Shown here one piece after another: positions 1-9,131 of a stretch of DNA of 58,610 nt. Position 1 is the first letter of the stretch; each line of letters opens with the position of its first letter. The position numbers and the translations under genes were made by a program. The stretch spans positions 1-58,610 of the forward strand of contig NZ_JAJFNK010000029.1 of the NCBI RefSeq assembly GCF_021739485.1, read 5' to 3'. Origin of the DNA: Alicyclobacillus tolerans (GTDB taxonomy: Bacteria; Bacillota; Bacilli; Alicyclobacillales; Alicyclobacillaceae). Under the pieces are notes generated by a model. The model ran no database searches. It was not told the origin of the DNA and worked only from the letters and a program-made list of their open reading frames with translations.

Positions 1-73
1 GCTCCTCGAGTAGGATTCGAACCTACGACCCTCCGGTTAACAGCCGGATGCTCTACCGCTGAGCTATCGAGGA
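1..73 (-). tRNA. tRNA-Asn (GTT)
   Basis: The minus strand folds as a cloverleaf. The acceptor arms TCCTCGA/TCGAGGA pair, the T arm carries GGTTCGAATCC, and the anticodon loop CTGTTAA reads GTT. The discriminator is G and the CCA end begins at position 1 and runs off the window. It is the last of four closely packed tRNA genes on this strand. Confidence 0.95.
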
Positions 74-76
74 ATG

Positions 77-152
<76 letters not shown>

Positions 153-158
153 ACGGGC

Positions 159-241
159 TGGTGCCGAAGGCCGGACTCGAACCGGCACGGTTTCCCGCAC
201 GATTTTGAGTCGTGTGCGTCTGCCAATTCCGCCACTTCGGC
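159..241 (-). tRNA. tRNA-Leu (CAA)
   Basis: Minus-strand class II tRNA with a long variable arm. The acceptor GCCGAAG pairs with CTTCGGC, the anticodon stem CACGA/TCGTG encloses loop CTCAAAA with anticodon CAA, and CCA is encoded. It sits between tRNA-Arg and tRNA-Ala in the cluster. Confidence 0.95.
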
Positions 242-245
242 TTAA

Positions 246-322
246 TGGCGTGCCCGGAGAGATTCGAACTCCCGACCTCTTGATTCGTAGTCAAGCACTC
301 TATCCAGCTGAGCTACGGGCAC
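246..322 (-). tRNA. tRNA-Arg (ACG)
   Basis: Minus-strand cloverleaf with acceptor GTGCCCG/CGGGCAC, anticodon stem CTTGA/TCAAG and loop CTACGAA giving anticodon ACG, with CCA encoded. It is the promoter-proximal gene of the four-tRNA cluster. A34 would be expected to be deaminated to inosine by TadA (family knowledge). Confidence 0.95.
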
Positions 323-354
323 ATGTCCACTTGTTTAGGCGTCTTGAGCGACAA

Positions 355-383
355 TCGTTATGATACCAGATTTTCGAACTCAA
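355..383 (-). promoter_or_regulatory. Possible sigma-A promoter of the tRNA cluster
   Basis: On the minus strand TTGAGT (378-383) is followed after 17 bases by TAACGA (355-360), about 33 bases upstream of tRNA-Arg. The -35 is good and the -10 is weak, so this is a candidate only. Confidence 0.35.
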
Positions 384-467
384 TGCAACCTCGGCCTTGG
401 CTTGTCTTTGTTGCGGCAAGCACCGCCCGGTCAAGCGACGTGTTTCATCATACAACGGAAGAAAATG

Positions 468-499
468 AAATGCAATACCCTTTTTCGGATATTGCATTT
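468..499. repeat. 10-bp perfect inverted repeat in the tRNA/oxidase spacer
   Basis: AAATGCAATA (468-477) and TATTGCATTT (490-499) are exact inverted repeats around a 12-base centre. It lies in the gene-free stretch 323-608, in which no convincing gene is visible. It may be an operator or an RNA hairpin; its T-rich loop does not make it a terminator. Confidence 0.5.
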
Positions 500-608
500 A
501 AACTTGCGAGTTTTATGGATATCTTACGGCTGCAACCGCGATGTGCGCACAGTCAACTGCAGGCAGGGGCGCTTCCCTGCAAAAGATGTATCTTAGAAAG
601 AGTGCAGA

Positions 609-1775
609 TTAGACACGTGTTAGAACAGACAAGTCAGCCTCTGAAATGGCTTTTAAGCCGGACAGAGCGATTTCTAAGTCAAGTTCCGCCAACAAATTGC
701 GAAGGTACAAACTCACACCCTTTTGCCCGCCGGCAGCGAGTGCATAAGCGTAAGGACGCCCAATCAGCACGGACGAAGCGCCCAGTGCCATGGCTTTGAG
801 GACGTCCGCAGCCCGCCGAATGCCGCTGTCCATAAGGACCGGTACGCGCCCCTGCACCGCATCGAGGACCTCAGGCAGTGCATCCAACGCAGCTACGGCC
901 CCATCGACCTGGCGCCCCCCATGGTTGGATACCACAATGCCGTCGACCCCGTATTCTAAGCCTTGTTTGGCATCGTCAGGATGCGTAATTCCCTTGAGCA
1001 AGATGGGCAGTTTTGTTTGTTTGCGAATGAATGCCAGGTCGCGCCAGGTGAAGGCAGGATTGACGTAAACGTGCAAAAACTGCAAAATTGCGGATTGCAT
1101 GTCTTCCTCCGGAGCCTTTTGCAACAGCGAACGAAACGCCGGATCACCGATAAAATTGGCGATGCCCTCCCCTTGCAGGAACGGTAAATACGCGTTGCGC
1201 AGGTCCCTGTCACGCCAAGCCAGCATCGTGGTGTCCAGCGTGACGACAATGGCCTCGTAGCCGGATTTTTCTGCCCGGCAGATCAGGCTCGCAATGACGT
1301 CTCGATTCTTTCCGGGGTAGAGTTGAAACCACCTCGCAGCGTTTCCCATGACCTCGGCGACCTGCTCGAGCGCGACGGAAGATACCGTGCTCAGTACAAA
1401 CGGGACCCCCATCTCAGCGGCAGCCCTCGCGCTGGCAAGCTCTGCCTCCGCGTGGATAATGGACTGTACGCCAATAGGCCCGAGTAAAACGGGTGCGGGA
1501 AGGGTCCTTCCGTATAAAGACACGGTCAGATCGCGATCCGATACATCCCGAAGCATTCTCGGACGGATCCGCCAAGCGTAAAACGCTTCTCGATTCGCCC
1601 TCATCGTATCCTCGGAACCTGCCCCACCCGCCACGTATCCCCACGGTCCATCTGCGAGCTTCTTGCGAGCCAATTGCTCCCACTCTTCGAAAGAGACAGG
1701 TAAGACGCCTTCAACGGAATCGTTCGTTAATTTCGCATAGATTTGCAACTGAACGTCCATCCCATAAGTTGTCAT
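609..1775 (-). CDS. FMN-dependent alpha-hydroxy-acid dehydrogenase (lactate 2-monooxygenase-like)
   Basis: Predicted flavoprotein of 388 residues that oxidises an L-2-hydroxy acid such as lactate. Visible family features are the N-terminal segment with GYVAGGAGSEDT, the FMN-contacting LGPIG, the active-site stretch WRDRDL typical of lactate 2-monooxygenase-like members, the SNHGGRQ motif with the catalytic His-Gly-Gly-Arg, and the C-terminal DSGIRR and GRPYAYALAAGG phosphate-binding segments. The frame is open to 1880, but I place the start at 1775 because GAGAGGGGAG lies just upstream and homologues begin near here. Monocistronic on the minus strand. Substrate specificity (lactate, glycolate or another hydroxy acid) cannot be read from the sequence. 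Confidence 0.88.
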   Translation of the reverse strand: MTTYGMDVQLQIYAKLTNDSVEGVLPVSFEEWEQLARKKLADGPWGYVAGGAGSEDTMRANREAFYAWRIRPRMLRDVSDRDLTVSLYGRTLPAPVLLGPIGVQSIIHAEAELASARAAAEMGVPFVLSTVSSVALEQVAEVMGNAARWFQLYPGKNRDVIASLICRAEKSGYEAIVVTLDTTMLAWRDRDLRNAYLPFLQGEGIANFIGDPAFRSLLQKAPEEDMQSAILQFLHVYVNPAFTWRDLAFIRKQTKLPILLKGITHPDDAKQGLEYGVDGIVVSNHGGRQVDGAVAALDALPEVLDAVQGRVPVLMDSGIRRAADVLKAMALGASSVLIGRPYAYALAAGGQKGVSLYLRNLLAELDLEIALSGLKAISEADLSVLTRV

Positions 1776-1959
1776 GCACCGAACTCCCCTCTCAACGGTC
1801 TCAAGATTACCACAAATGCCCTGGAGACCCGTGAAATCCGGTCCTTTTCTCCATGGAAATGGGCATTTTCCCTCATGCATTTGACCTCGTCGGAACAGTT
1901 TGTCCGTTCATAGCCTACATTGTAGTTCGACTTCTCTACACAGTAAGGAGGATTCTAAA

Positions 1960-2079
1960 ATGTACGACGGAGCGTTGGGAGGATACACGCGCTGGGCGAT
2001 TGTGTTTTTGATTATCTTTGTGTTGTTCATGCTCCTCATCCCGTACGGCACCACCACCACCTGCACAACCACCTATTAA
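1960..2079 (+). CDS. YjcZ-like small membrane microprotein (spore-associated family)
   Basis: A 39-residue protein: a glycine- and tyrosine-containing N-terminus (YDGALGGYTRW), one hydrophobic helix of about 20 residues rich in I, V, F and L, and a short threonine-rich tail with one Cys. This is the layout of the YjcZ/YhdC family of tiny sporulation proteins in Bacilli, though the tail is unusual. AAGGAGG lies 8 bases before ATG. Upstream, GAACAGTT and CCTACATT separated by 13 bases resemble a sigma-E promoter, which would suit a mother-cell gene, but that match is weak. Divergent from the FMN enzyme. Confidence 0.7.
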   Translation: MYDGALGGYTRWAIVFLIIFVLFMLLIPYGTTTTCTTTY

Positions 2080-2395
2080 AACGACAAGCACCAAAGCTCA
2101 GACAAAGCGATGAAAGCCGTTTTGTGACAACCTGTTTTAACAAAGCGAAAGGAGTTCCGGGTTGCTGCCCGGCTCCCTTCTACATAGTTTTTGCATTGAG
2201 AACTAGGCAGCAGCCCGGCCCGCAAAAGCGGTTCCCCCCATAGTCTACAGCATCGCATCCAACTCCAAACCACGCACTGGCTCACGCGAATTCACGCACT
2301 GGCTTCGGTTCCAAAGCACCGTCTTATGCAACTGGCAAGCCCGACATCAAAAAGACCGAATTGCGCGGTCGTCTTCACTTGAAGGGGGTAACAAA
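2080..2395. other. Gene-free spacer with a GC-rich hairpin and a direct repeat
   Basis: No gene is visible. GGAG-TT-CCGGG (2151-2161) pairs with CCCGG-CTCC (2168-2176) and could terminate the microprotein transcript, although no T-tract follows directly. CACGCACTGGCT occurs at 2271-2282 and again at 2293-2304, a 22-base-period direct repeat of the kind seen at many places in this window. Confidence 0.5.
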
Positions 2396-2722
2396 GTGCC
2401 GGAATGCCCGGAAGTACACATTGGAAGAGTCGTTTTGCCTGGCGAAGACTACGGTCGTATTCAACGCGCTGTGGATGCCGGAAACAACCCTTGGCGCCTC
2501 AGTCCCGTGCGCACCGCACAAGTCGTAGGCACGCAGCACTTAGGATTGCGGACAGACGATGTATATTCTTTGATGAGACAATACGTGGACTCTGGCTCCG
2601 GTCTGCGGCACGCGCTTGTCCACGTGCAGCATAAAAACTGCGACTTTATCGTGGACCTGTTTCAACCGGAACGCCAAGGAGCAAAAGGAATCTGGGTCAT
2701 CGAGGACGTCTCGCCCGTATAG
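2396..2722 (+). CDS. Conserved hypothetical protein (108 aa)
   Basis: Unrecognised soluble protein of 108 residues. It starts with GTG, 7 bases after AAGGGGG. The pattern VVLPGEDYGRIQRAVDAG, then NPWRLSPVRTAQ, then a C-terminal GAKGIWVIEDV resembles small uncharacterised Firmicute proteins in which a proline-tryptophan loop is followed by a beta-rich half. No signal peptide, membrane segment or metal motif is seen. Followed by a hairpin (2803-2823). Function unknown. Confidence 0.65.
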   Translation: MPECPEVHIGRVVLPGEDYGRIQRAVDAGNNPWRLSPVRTAQVVGTQHLGLRTDDVYSLMRQYVDSGSGLRHALVHVQHKNCDFIVDLFQPERQGAKGIWVIEDVSPV

Positions 2723-2802
2723 CGGCTGAACCTGCGCACACGTCAACAGCACAACCACGCAACACCCGAGAAAGTCGCGCACGTCAACCTGTCGATTGTA
2801 AA

Positions 2803-2823
2803 GGCGGGCCGAATTTGCCCGCC
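2803..2823. terminator. Weak terminator-like hairpin
   Basis: GGCGGGC (2803-2809) and GCCCGCC (2817-2823) form a perfect 7-bp stem with a 7-base loop between convergent genes. No T-tract follows on either strand. Confidence 0.4.
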
Positions 2824-2943
2824 TCCCGTCTTCAACTCCCCCTGCCAAAATCGCTGCCTGGAATGGGAAGCTCAAGCCAGGTTGCGCCGTCAGCACAGTT
2901 CTTTACACGACACGCGTCGTCGCAAAAAAACCTCTGCGTTCTG

Positions 2944-3474
2944 TTAAAAAACTGGAGATTGGTGCGGATTCAACGAAAAGGGCTGGTCAATCAATTTTCC
3001 AGTGTAGGCGTCGAAATACGCATACAGCGACATCGCCCCCTGCTGCCCATAGACTTCCCATACGACTCGTGCATTGGTTTTCAAAACAGAGCGTTCTGAT
3101 GCAGGCAGGTACCCCAGAGACAGCTGCGGGGACTTCAAATGGAACTGCTGCACGGCCATTTTCTGCATCTGGGATTTAGAGATCAGTCCCTTGGCGGACA
3201 CTGCATGGGTGGTCAAAGGATTTCCATACACAAATACGACCCATTTGGCTCCAAACGTGTCGACCCCGTCAAACACCTCTTCGACTCCCGGTCCGGTGAA
3301 AACGCTGTGACCGTCGATGTGGTTGATGGGAGAGTGGTTGAGTGCGTACTGAGCGGCGTGTTGTTCGATCGTCCACTCGCTGGAAAAGTTGTTCCACAAA
3401 GCAAAAAACAGCGCAAAGGCGCCCATCACAACGATGAAAGCGACGACAATTAGCCAAATGATCCATTGTTTCAC
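2944..3474 (-). CDS. TseB-like (YpmB/DUF5590) membrane-anchored cell-wall protein
   Basis: A 176-residue protein with one N-terminal membrane helix (about residues 4-27) followed by an extracytoplasmic domain. The length, the N-terminal anchor and two tandem PepSY-like halves match the YpmB/TseB family, which in Bacillus subtilis helps regulate cell-wall elongation with PBP2A (family knowledge). Landmarks are HSVFTGPGVEEVFDGVD, WVVFVYGNP and the C-terminal YFDAYTGKLI, a typical PepSY ending. The start is GTG with GGAG 11 bases upstream. Usually this gene neighbours aspB or dinG; here it stands alone between a hypothetical gene and rocA. Confidence 0.75.
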   Translation of the reverse strand: MKQWIIWLIVVAFIVVMGAFALFFALWNNFSSEWTIEQHAAQYALNHSPINHIDGHSVFTGPGVEEVFDGVDTFGAKWVVFVYGNPLTTHAVSAKGLISKSQMQKMAVQQFHLKSPQLSLGYLPASERSVLKTNARVVWEVYGQQGAMSLYAYFDAYTGKLIDQPFSLNPHQSPVF

Positions 3475-3807
3475 AGGAATTTAGTCTCCACAACCAGTGT
3501 TTCTTCATAGTTTACCAAAAACGCGACAGAGAACAAAAAAAGTCCACACCAAAACAGCGAACCCCACGAAGGACGAATGACCCAGGCACGACTCCCACCC
3601 TAGACAGGACCTTGTGATTAGAGTAAAAATTTAAACATAAATAGTATTATGTGTTCAAAAATCAAACACAATCACCCTTTTAATCACACAATGTCGAGGC
3701 GGGAACCCAACGGCAGTGCATGCAACGTAAAGGCGCGAGAAAGGGAGGCATGAGTGAATCGAAGGCAAGGAGTGTTTTGACATCGGGATGAAAAGGAGTG
3801 TTTGGAT
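3475..3807. other. rocA upstream region, AT-rich with a dyad
   Basis: Spacer between divergent genes. Around 3618-3670 the DNA is markedly AT-rich. TATTAT (3645-3650) resembles a -10 element but has no good -35. Immediately next to it TGTGTT (3650-3655) and AACACA (3665-3670) form a 6-bp-arm dyad that could bind a regulator of rocA. No coding sequence is visible. Confidence 0.4.
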
Positions 3808-5358
3808 ATGGTCGTCAAACCATTCGCGAATGAACCACTCAGCAATTTTGCAGTCCCGGAAAAGCATCGCGACATGCTCGATGCACTGAATCTGGTGGAA
3901 TCGCAGTTGGGAAACACATACCCGCTCATCGTCGGAGGGAAGGAACTTCACACGAAAGAGTCCTTTCGGTCCGTGAATCCTTCCAACAAGGACCAGGTCA
4001 TTGGCTTCGTATCCAAAGCCGACCCTAAACTCGCAGAACAGGCGATCCAAAGCGCATTCGAGGCCTTTAACACTTGGAAACGCAAAACGTTCAGCGAAAG
4101 GGCCGGTTATCTGTTCAAGGCAGCAGCCGTCATGCGGCGCAAAAAAAGCGAATTGTCCGCGTGGATGTGTTACGAAGCGGGAAAGACCTGGGCGGAAGCC
4201 GATGCCGATACAGCTGAAGCCATCGATTTTCTCGAATACTATGGCCGTCAAGCCATCGCCATGGAACAGCCTGTACCGCTCGTCAGCATTGCCGGCGAGG
4301 TCAACGAACAAGTCTACATACCTTTGGGTGTAGGCGTCGTCATCCCGCCTTGGAACTTCCCTCTGGCCATCTTGACGGGCATCACGGTCTCTGCCGTGGT
4401 CACCGGAAACACAGTGGTTCTCAAACCTGCAAGTACGACCCCGGTGATTGCCGCAAAGTTTATGCAGGTGATGCAAGAAGCTGGCATTCCAGACGGGGTC
4501 ATTAACTTTTTGCCAGGCAGCGGAGGCGAAATCGGCGACTTCCTGGTCGACCACCCAAAGACCCGCTTTGTTTCTTTTACGGGGTCTCGCGAGGTCGGAA
4601 CGCGGATCTTCGAGCGCGCTGCCAAGGTACATCCAGGCCAGATCTGGTTGAAGCGAGTGGTCGCTGAAATGGGTGGAAAGGACGCGATCGTAGTCGACAA
4701 AGACGCCGACGTGGAAGAGGCCGCCAAACAGATTGCCAGTTCCGCCTTCAGCTTTGCCGGGCAGAAGTGTTCCGCGTGTTCCCGTGCAATTTTGCACGAG
4801 GACATCTACCATCAGGTCGCAAACCGCGTCGTCGAGCTGGCGAATCAGATGAAAGTTGGCCCTGCCCGCGAACCTGCCAGTCAGGTTGGCCCGGTTATCG
4901 ACGAGCACGCGTACCAAAAGGTGCTGCACTACATTGAGATTGGCAAGGAGGAAGGTCAACTCCTGGCAGGAGGTACACCGGCGTCGGGCAACGGGTACTA
5001 CATTCAGCCTACGGTGTTTGGCAACGTCGCTATGCACGCCCGCATTGCCCAGGAAGAAATTTTCGGACCTGTCGTGGCACTCATTAAAGCCAAAGACTTC
5101 GAGCACGCCATTGACATCGCCAACGATACGGAATACGGCTTAACCGGTTCGGTATTCAGCCACAACCGGGATCACCTGGAATACGCAAGACGCGAGTTTC
5201 ACGTCGGCAATCTCTATTTCAACCGCAAATGCACTGGCGCCCTCGTCGGAGTTCATCCTTTTGGCGGATTCAACATGTCTGGCACCGACTCCAAAGCGGG
5301 CGGTCCGGACTACCTGCTGCAATTCACGCAAGCCAAAGCCGTATCGGAGAAACTATAA
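3808..5358 (+). CDS. rocA: L-glutamate gamma-semialdehyde (delta-1-pyrroline-5-carboxylate) dehydrogenase
   Basis: NAD-dependent aldehyde dehydrogenase of 516 residues that converts glutamate semialdehyde/P5C from proline, ornithine or arginine to glutamate. Length and the opening [10 protein letters not shown] match RocA/PutA-type P5C dehydrogenases. Catalytic features are PPWNFP with Asn183, the Glu287 general base in AEMGGKD, the nucleophile Cys321 in [16 protein letters not shown], and [17 protein letters not shown] near the end. I choose ATG 3808, 9 bases after AGGAG, over an in-frame TTG at 3802 that is too close to that site. No proline dehydrogenase is seen nearby. A convergent hairpin terminator follows. 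Confidence 0.93.
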   Translation: MVVKPFANEPLSNFAVPEKHRDMLDALNLVESQLGNTYPLIVGGKELHTKESFRSVNPSNKDQVIGFVSKADPKLAEQAIQSAFEAFNTWKRKTFSERAGYLFKAAAVMRRKKSELSAWMCYEAGKTWAEADADTAEAIDFLEYYGRQAIAMEQPVPLVSIAGEVNEQVYIPLGVGVVIPPWNFPLAILTGITVSAVVTGNTVVLKPASTTPVIAAKFMQVMQEAGIPDGVINFLPGSGGEIGDFLVDHPKTRFVSFTGSREVGTRIFERAAKVHPGQIWLKRVVAEMGGKDAIVVDKDADVEEAAKQIASSAFSFAGQKCSACSRAILHEDIYHQVANRVVELANQMKVGPAREPASQVGPVIDEHAYQKVLHYIEIGKEEGQLLAGGTPASGNGYYIQPTVFGNVAMHARIAQEEIFGPVVALIKAKDFEHAIDIANDTEYGLTGSVFSHNRDHLEYARREFHVGNLYFNRKCTGALVGVHPFGGFNMSGTDSKAGGPDYLLQFTQAKAVSEKL

Positions 5359-5365
5359 CCGGAAG

Positions 5366-5407
5366 GGGGCTGTGCCAAGCAGTATTCGCTGCTTTGGAGA
5401 CAGCCCC
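5366..5407. terminator. Bidirectional terminator between rocA and the ThDP gene
   Basis: GGGGCTGT (5366-5373) and ACAGCCCC (5400-5407), with further pairing of AAGCAG and CTGCTT inside, make a long stem between convergent genes. The same style of hairpin recurs at 33487-33525. Confidence 0.75.
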
Positions 5408-5476
5408 TAGGACACTGTGCTTTAAAGTTGTTGAGCCAGGCTCAATTTGCCGTCCCAAACCCTTCTTGTATCGACC

Positions 5477-7183
5477 CTACTTGTCAATCCGGGGTTGACT
5501 CACGGACAAAATCTCCGGATTGCTCAGGACCTCAATCACCGCTGGTTTACCGCTTTGGATGGCTCGTTGCAGTGCGGGCAAAAATTCCGCGTTGCAAGTC
5601 ACCCGCTCGCCATGCCCTCCAAACGTTTTCGCGATCTCGGCAAAGTCCGGATTCCCAAGCGTCGTGCCGACCACGCGGTGGGGAAAATGCCGCTCTTGGT
5701 GTGCCCGAATGGTGCCGTAGATGCCATTGTTGACCACGATGGCAATCACCGGAATGTGATACCGGACAGCCGTTTCAAACTCGGACATGGTCATCATGAA
5801 ACCGCCGTCACCGGAAAAAGACACCACAATCTTGTCGGGGTGCGCCAGTTTGGCCCCGATGCCACCAGGCAGGCCGTACCCCATCGCGCCAGACGTGGGC
5901 CCTACATAAGTTCCTGGCTTTTTAAATCGGTAGTAGCGGCTGAGCCAGCCAAAGAAATTCCCGGCGTCACTCGTCAGAATTGCGTCGTCAGGGACGGCGC
6001 CGACAAAGTCGCGCATCAATCCATCGAGATCGGCGAACGAATCGGAATCGTGCTCACGGGGTTCTGAGAACTCCAAATACTGCGTATGCAACCGGGCGGT
6101 TTCCCCCGCTGTCCTGGACGCGCTGGAGTTCGAGCGATGCACCAAGTCCAAAAGCTCCGTCAAAAACTCTTTGACGTCTGCAATCACCGGCAGTTGCGGC
6201 GCACAAGCCTTGGCGAACACTTCGGGAGAAATGTCGACGTGAATCACTTGAGTGTCCGGACTGAGCAACGAGTAGTCTTGAGTGGCGACCTGGGACAAAC
6301 GGGTTCCTAAAACCAACGCCACGTCCGCTGTGCGAATGTACTCCAGCAGCGTTTTTACGGGGCCAAACCCAAGCCAACCCGCGTAGCACCGGTGGTCATT
6401 GGGAAACGCGTCGAAGCGGCGAAATGTTGTCGCAACGGGCAGTTCCAGCACTTCCGCCAGTTCCTGCACAAGCGGCGTCGCTCCCGTTTTCAGGACACCT
6501 CCGCCCACCAAGACGATGGGTCTTTCTGCTGCGATTAGCTGCTGCAGCGCCGCCTGTGCAAGTCCTTGCGCGGGCCGGACAGGGTGCACGGGATACGAGT
6601 GGTACCCGCTTACCCGGCCTACTCCGCCTTCGCTGCCGACATTCCCGACGGTGCCCATGGACTCAGCGATCTCGACAGTGTCTTCGAGCATGTCGTGCGG
6701 CAGCGAAACCACCACGGGTCCAGGGCGACCGGAACGGGCGACGTAAAATGCGCGGTGGAGGAGTTCTGGAATGCGCTTTGCGTCGCGAATTTCGATCGCC
6801 CATTTGCTGATTGGCTTGAAAAAGGCCGGAAGGTCGACCTCTTGAAAGGCTTCCCGGTATTCAAAGTCCCGTTCTACCTGCCCCAGCAAAACCACCATGG
6901 GAGTCGAGTCTTGGTGGGCTGTATGCACGCCAATCGCAAGGTTTGAAGCCCCCACCCCGCGCGTGGCCATACAGACGCCCACGGTATTTTTGGCCTTCGC
7001 ATAGGCTTCTGCCATAAAGGACGCTCCGCCCTCATGCCGATTGGAAATCAACTGAATTTGCGGATGGTCATAGAGCGCATCGAGTACGCCTAAATAGCTC
7101 TCCCCTGGCACGCAAAATACCTTCTCGACGCCTTCTTTCGCAAGCACGTCTACCACGAGTTGACCGCCTGATAACTGTGTCAC
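5477..7183 (-). CDS. Thiamine-diphosphate-dependent enzyme (acetolactate synthase large-subunit-like)
   Basis: A 568-residue member of the acetolactate synthase/pyruvate oxidase/benzoylformate decarboxylase superfamily. The catalytic Glu51 lies in NRHEGGASFMAEAYAK, a central FAD/nucleotide-like domain contains VGGGVLKTGA, and the ThDP-magnesium motif GDGGFM (about residue 458) continues to VVNNGIYG. It starts with GTG after AAAGGGATG. It is the last gene of the run beginning at 13121, with no regulatory subunit gene beside it, which argues against valine/isoleucine synthesis and for a catabolic carboligase or decarboxylase. Substrate unknown. Confidence 0.85.
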   Translation of the reverse strand: MTQLSGGQLVVDVLAKEGVEKVFCVPGESYLGVLDALYDHPQIQLISNRHEGGASFMAEAYAKAKNTVGVCMATRGVGASNLAIGVHTAHQDSTPMVVLLGQVERDFEYREAFQEVDLPAFFKPISKWAIEIRDAKRIPELLHRAFYVARSGRPGPVVVSLPHDMLEDTVEIAESMGTVGNVGSEGGVGRVSGYHSYPVHPVRPAQGLAQAALQQLIAAERPIVLVGGGVLKTGATPLVQELAEVLELPVATTFRRFDAFPNDHRCYAGWLGFGPVKTLLEYIRTADVALVLGTRLSQVATQDYSLLSPDTQVIHVDISPEVFAKACAPQLPVIADVKEFLTELLDLVHRSNSSASRTAGETARLHTQYLEFSEPREHDSDSFADLDGLMRDFVGAVPDDAILTSDAGNFFGWLSRYYRFKKPGTYVGPTSGAMGYGLPGGIGAKLAHPDKIVVSFSGDGGFMMTMSEFETAVRYHIPVIAIVVNNGIYGTIRAHQERHFPHRVVGTTLGNPDFAEIAKTFGGHGERVTCNAEFLPALQRAIQSGKPAVIEVLSNPEILSVSQPRIDK

Positions 7184-7233
7184 AAAACATCATCCCTTTC
7201 TAGTTGAGCACCGTCTGAAACTGTGTCTGCTGG

Positions 7234-8223
7234 TTATAATTCAACGTGTTGACCTAAACTTGCGGCCAGCGCCCGGTCATAAATTTGTTTGGCGACCACC
7301 ACATCCATTGCCGCAAGACCCACGGATTTGAACACGGTAATTTCTTCGTCGTTTGTCCGTCCAGGTTTCTTCCCTGCAGCGATTTCACCCAACTCGGCGT
7401 AGATCCTGTCTTGCCCCAAAGCCCCCGATTGCATGGGAATGATGAGGTCTCCAGCCTCGGCCAGTGCGGCCTCGTTCGACTCCACGACAATCTTTCCCGC
7501 GCGCTGCATCAAGTCTGTGGGCAGTTCTTGCATGGTTGGCGTAAACGATCCGATCCCACAGACCGCCGTTCCCGGGCCAATGTGACGTGCATCGAACACT
7601 GGTTGCGCTGAATTCGTAGCCGTGACCACGATGTCCGCGCCGTCCGTCGCTTGCTGCGCGCGGGTGGCCACGCTCACCCTGCCGGCTTTGGACATCAAGC
7701 CAGCTCGCAGTTGTTCCGCAAACTCCTCCGCTTTCACCGCCGTGCGGTTGAATAGCCGGACCTCCTCGATGTTCCGGACCGCCAACACAGCCTCTACCAC
7801 ACCCCTGGCCTGCGCACCGGTGCCGATGACCGTCAAAACCTTGGCATCCCTCCTGGCTAAGTGCTCTGCAGCAAGACCGACCACCGCGCCGGTTCGACGC
7901 ACCGTTAAAGAAGACCCTTCCAACAGTGCAAGCGGTTCTCCCGTCGCGGTATCCGCCAGCACGACGAGTGCATGGATGGATGGTTTCCCAATGGATGGAT
8001 TGTCCGGGAATACGGAAACAACCTTCATCCCCAGGCTGTCGGCGGCTGGGACCATGGATGGCATAAACAGGGCGACGCCATTGGCTGGAGGCACGGGAAT
8101 CGACGTGCGAATCGGCGACTCGGTCCTGCCTGCTGACGACTCTTTCAATGCCGTTGCCACCGCGTTGATCACGTCGTTCATGCCTGCCGCTTGCCGCTGG
8201 TCGGATGCGCTCAAAACCAGCAT
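7234..8223 (-). CDS. Ornithine cyclodeaminase / mu-crystallin family protein
   Basis: A 329-residue NAD(P)-binding protein. The N-terminal half has the family stretch [25 protein letters not shown] and the [14 protein letters not shown] motif; a Rossmann site [10 protein letters not shown] follows, and [15 protein letters not shown] and [14 protein letters not shown] segments close the fold. The family includes ornithine cyclodeaminase, alanine dehydrogenases and ketimine reductases, so the reaction is not fixed by homology. GGGGAGGGATTAGC precedes the ATG. It lies 20 bases after korB, with the ThDP gene 50 bases downstream. The nearby rocA would fit ornithine to proline to glutamate, but that is inference. 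Confidence 0.85.
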   Translation of the reverse strand: MLVLSASDQRQAAGMNDVINAVATALKESSAGRTESPIRTSIPVPPANGVALFMPSMVPAADSLGMKVVSVFPDNPSIGKPSIHALVVLADTATGEPLALLEGSSLTVRRTGAVVGLAAEHLARRDAKVLTVIGTGAQARGVVEAVLAVRNIEEVRLFNRTAVKAEEFAEQLRAGLMSKAGRVSVATRAQQATDGADIVVTATNSAQPVFDARHIGPGTAVCGIGSFTPTMQELPTDLMQRAGKIVVESNEAALAEAGDLIIPMQSGALGQDRIYAELGEIAAGKKPGRTNDEEITVFKSVGLAAMDVVVAKQIYDRALAASLGQHVEL

Positions 8224-8243
8224 GCTAATCCCTCCCCTGCACT

Positions 8244-9116
8244 TTAAACCAGCGACGTCCTGAGGTATTCGAGAAGACCGTCTTGCGAATCATGCACTCT
8301 CGAATCCGGCGCCATCGAATCGGTCGTTTTTGAACCCACCGTTGCAAAACGGGCCTGTTTAGCTGGCTCCCGCTCACTTTTCCATAACACGCCGAGCGGA
8401 AACGGATCGTCTGCAAGCATCTGAAAGTACTCCGCGGCCGACGCGGCCGGCTGCTCCCGGTAGGTCACAGCATTTCGATAGAAATCGTAGCCGTTGGTTT
8501 TATTGAAGACGACGCAGGGACTAAACACGTTAATGAGTGCAAAGCCCGGGTGCAAAATCGCCTTCTTCACGAGTTCAACCAAGTGGTTGATGTTCCCGGA
8601 AAACCCCTGCGCGATGAAACTGGCCCCGGCAGACCACGCCAACTGCAAAGGCTGAATCGGCAAATCCGCATTTCCGGCGGGACTAGTGGAGGAACGATAG
8701 CCAAGCGGGCTGGTGGGTGACGTCTGCCCTTTGGTGTTCCCGTAGACCCCGTTGTCCATCACCAAGTAAGTCACTGGAAGGTTTCTTCGCGCCGCGTGTA
8801 TGAGGTGGCCGATCCCGATGCCGTAACCATCCCCGTCCCCGCCCGCCGCAATGACCGTGACATCCGGTCGGCTGGCGGCAATGCCTTGAGCAACCGGGAG
8901 TGCCCTGCCGTGTGTTGAGTGAATCCCATAACCTCCAAAGTAGTGGCTGATCTTTCCGCTGCATCCGATGCCCGATACGAGCACGGCATTTTCCGGGGCG
9001 ATTTTGAGTTCAAACAGTCCCTTTTGAATTGCCTTTAGAACCGAGTAGTCTCCGCACCCTGGACACCAAGTGGGTTGGTTTCCGTTGCTGTAATCGCGAA
9101 GTTCCAGCGCCGCCAT
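8244..9116 (-). CDS. korB: 2-oxoacid:ferredoxin oxidoreductase, beta subunit
   Basis: The ThDP-binding subunit (290 residues) of a two-subunit enzyme that oxidatively decarboxylates a 2-oxo acid to an acyl-CoA while reducing ferredoxin. WCPGCGDY supplies Cys18 and Cys21, GIGCSGK supplies Cys52 and SPCVVFN a further Cys, the pattern that ligates the single [4Fe-4S] cluster. GGDGDGYGIG with VMDNGVYGNTKGQTSPTSP is the ThDP-magnesium motif. The gene follows korA by 15 bases. 2-Oxoglutarate is the usual substrate of such KorAB pairs; a branched or aryl 2-oxo acid is possible here. The C-terminal 30 residues are less conserved. Confidence 0.92.
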   Translation of the reverse strand: MAALELRDYSNGNQPTWCPGCGDYSVLKAIQKGLFELKIAPENAVLVSGIGCSGKISHYFGGYGIHSTHGRALPVAQGIAASRPDVTVIAAGGDGDGYGIGIGHLIHAARRNLPVTYLVMDNGVYGNTKGQTSPTSPLGYRSSTSPAGNADLPIQPLQLAWSAGASFIAQGFSGNINHLVELVKKAILHPGFALINVFSPCVVFNKTNGYDFYRNAVTYREQPAASAAEYFQMLADDPFPLGVLWKSEREPAKQARFATVGSKTTDSMAPDSRVHDSQDGLLEYLRTSLV

Positions 9117-9131
9117 TCACAAGCCCCCTAG

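Noticed and set aside
1776..1880. N-terminal extension of the FMN enzyme
   Set aside because: Lacks family homology; GAGAGGGGAG before 1775 supports the shorter protein, although the upstream ATG cannot be fully excluded.
3655..5106. 483-residue open frame on the minus strand
   Set aside because: Exact antisense of rocA; it is open only because of the codon pattern of that gene, has no ribosome site and no recognisable domain.
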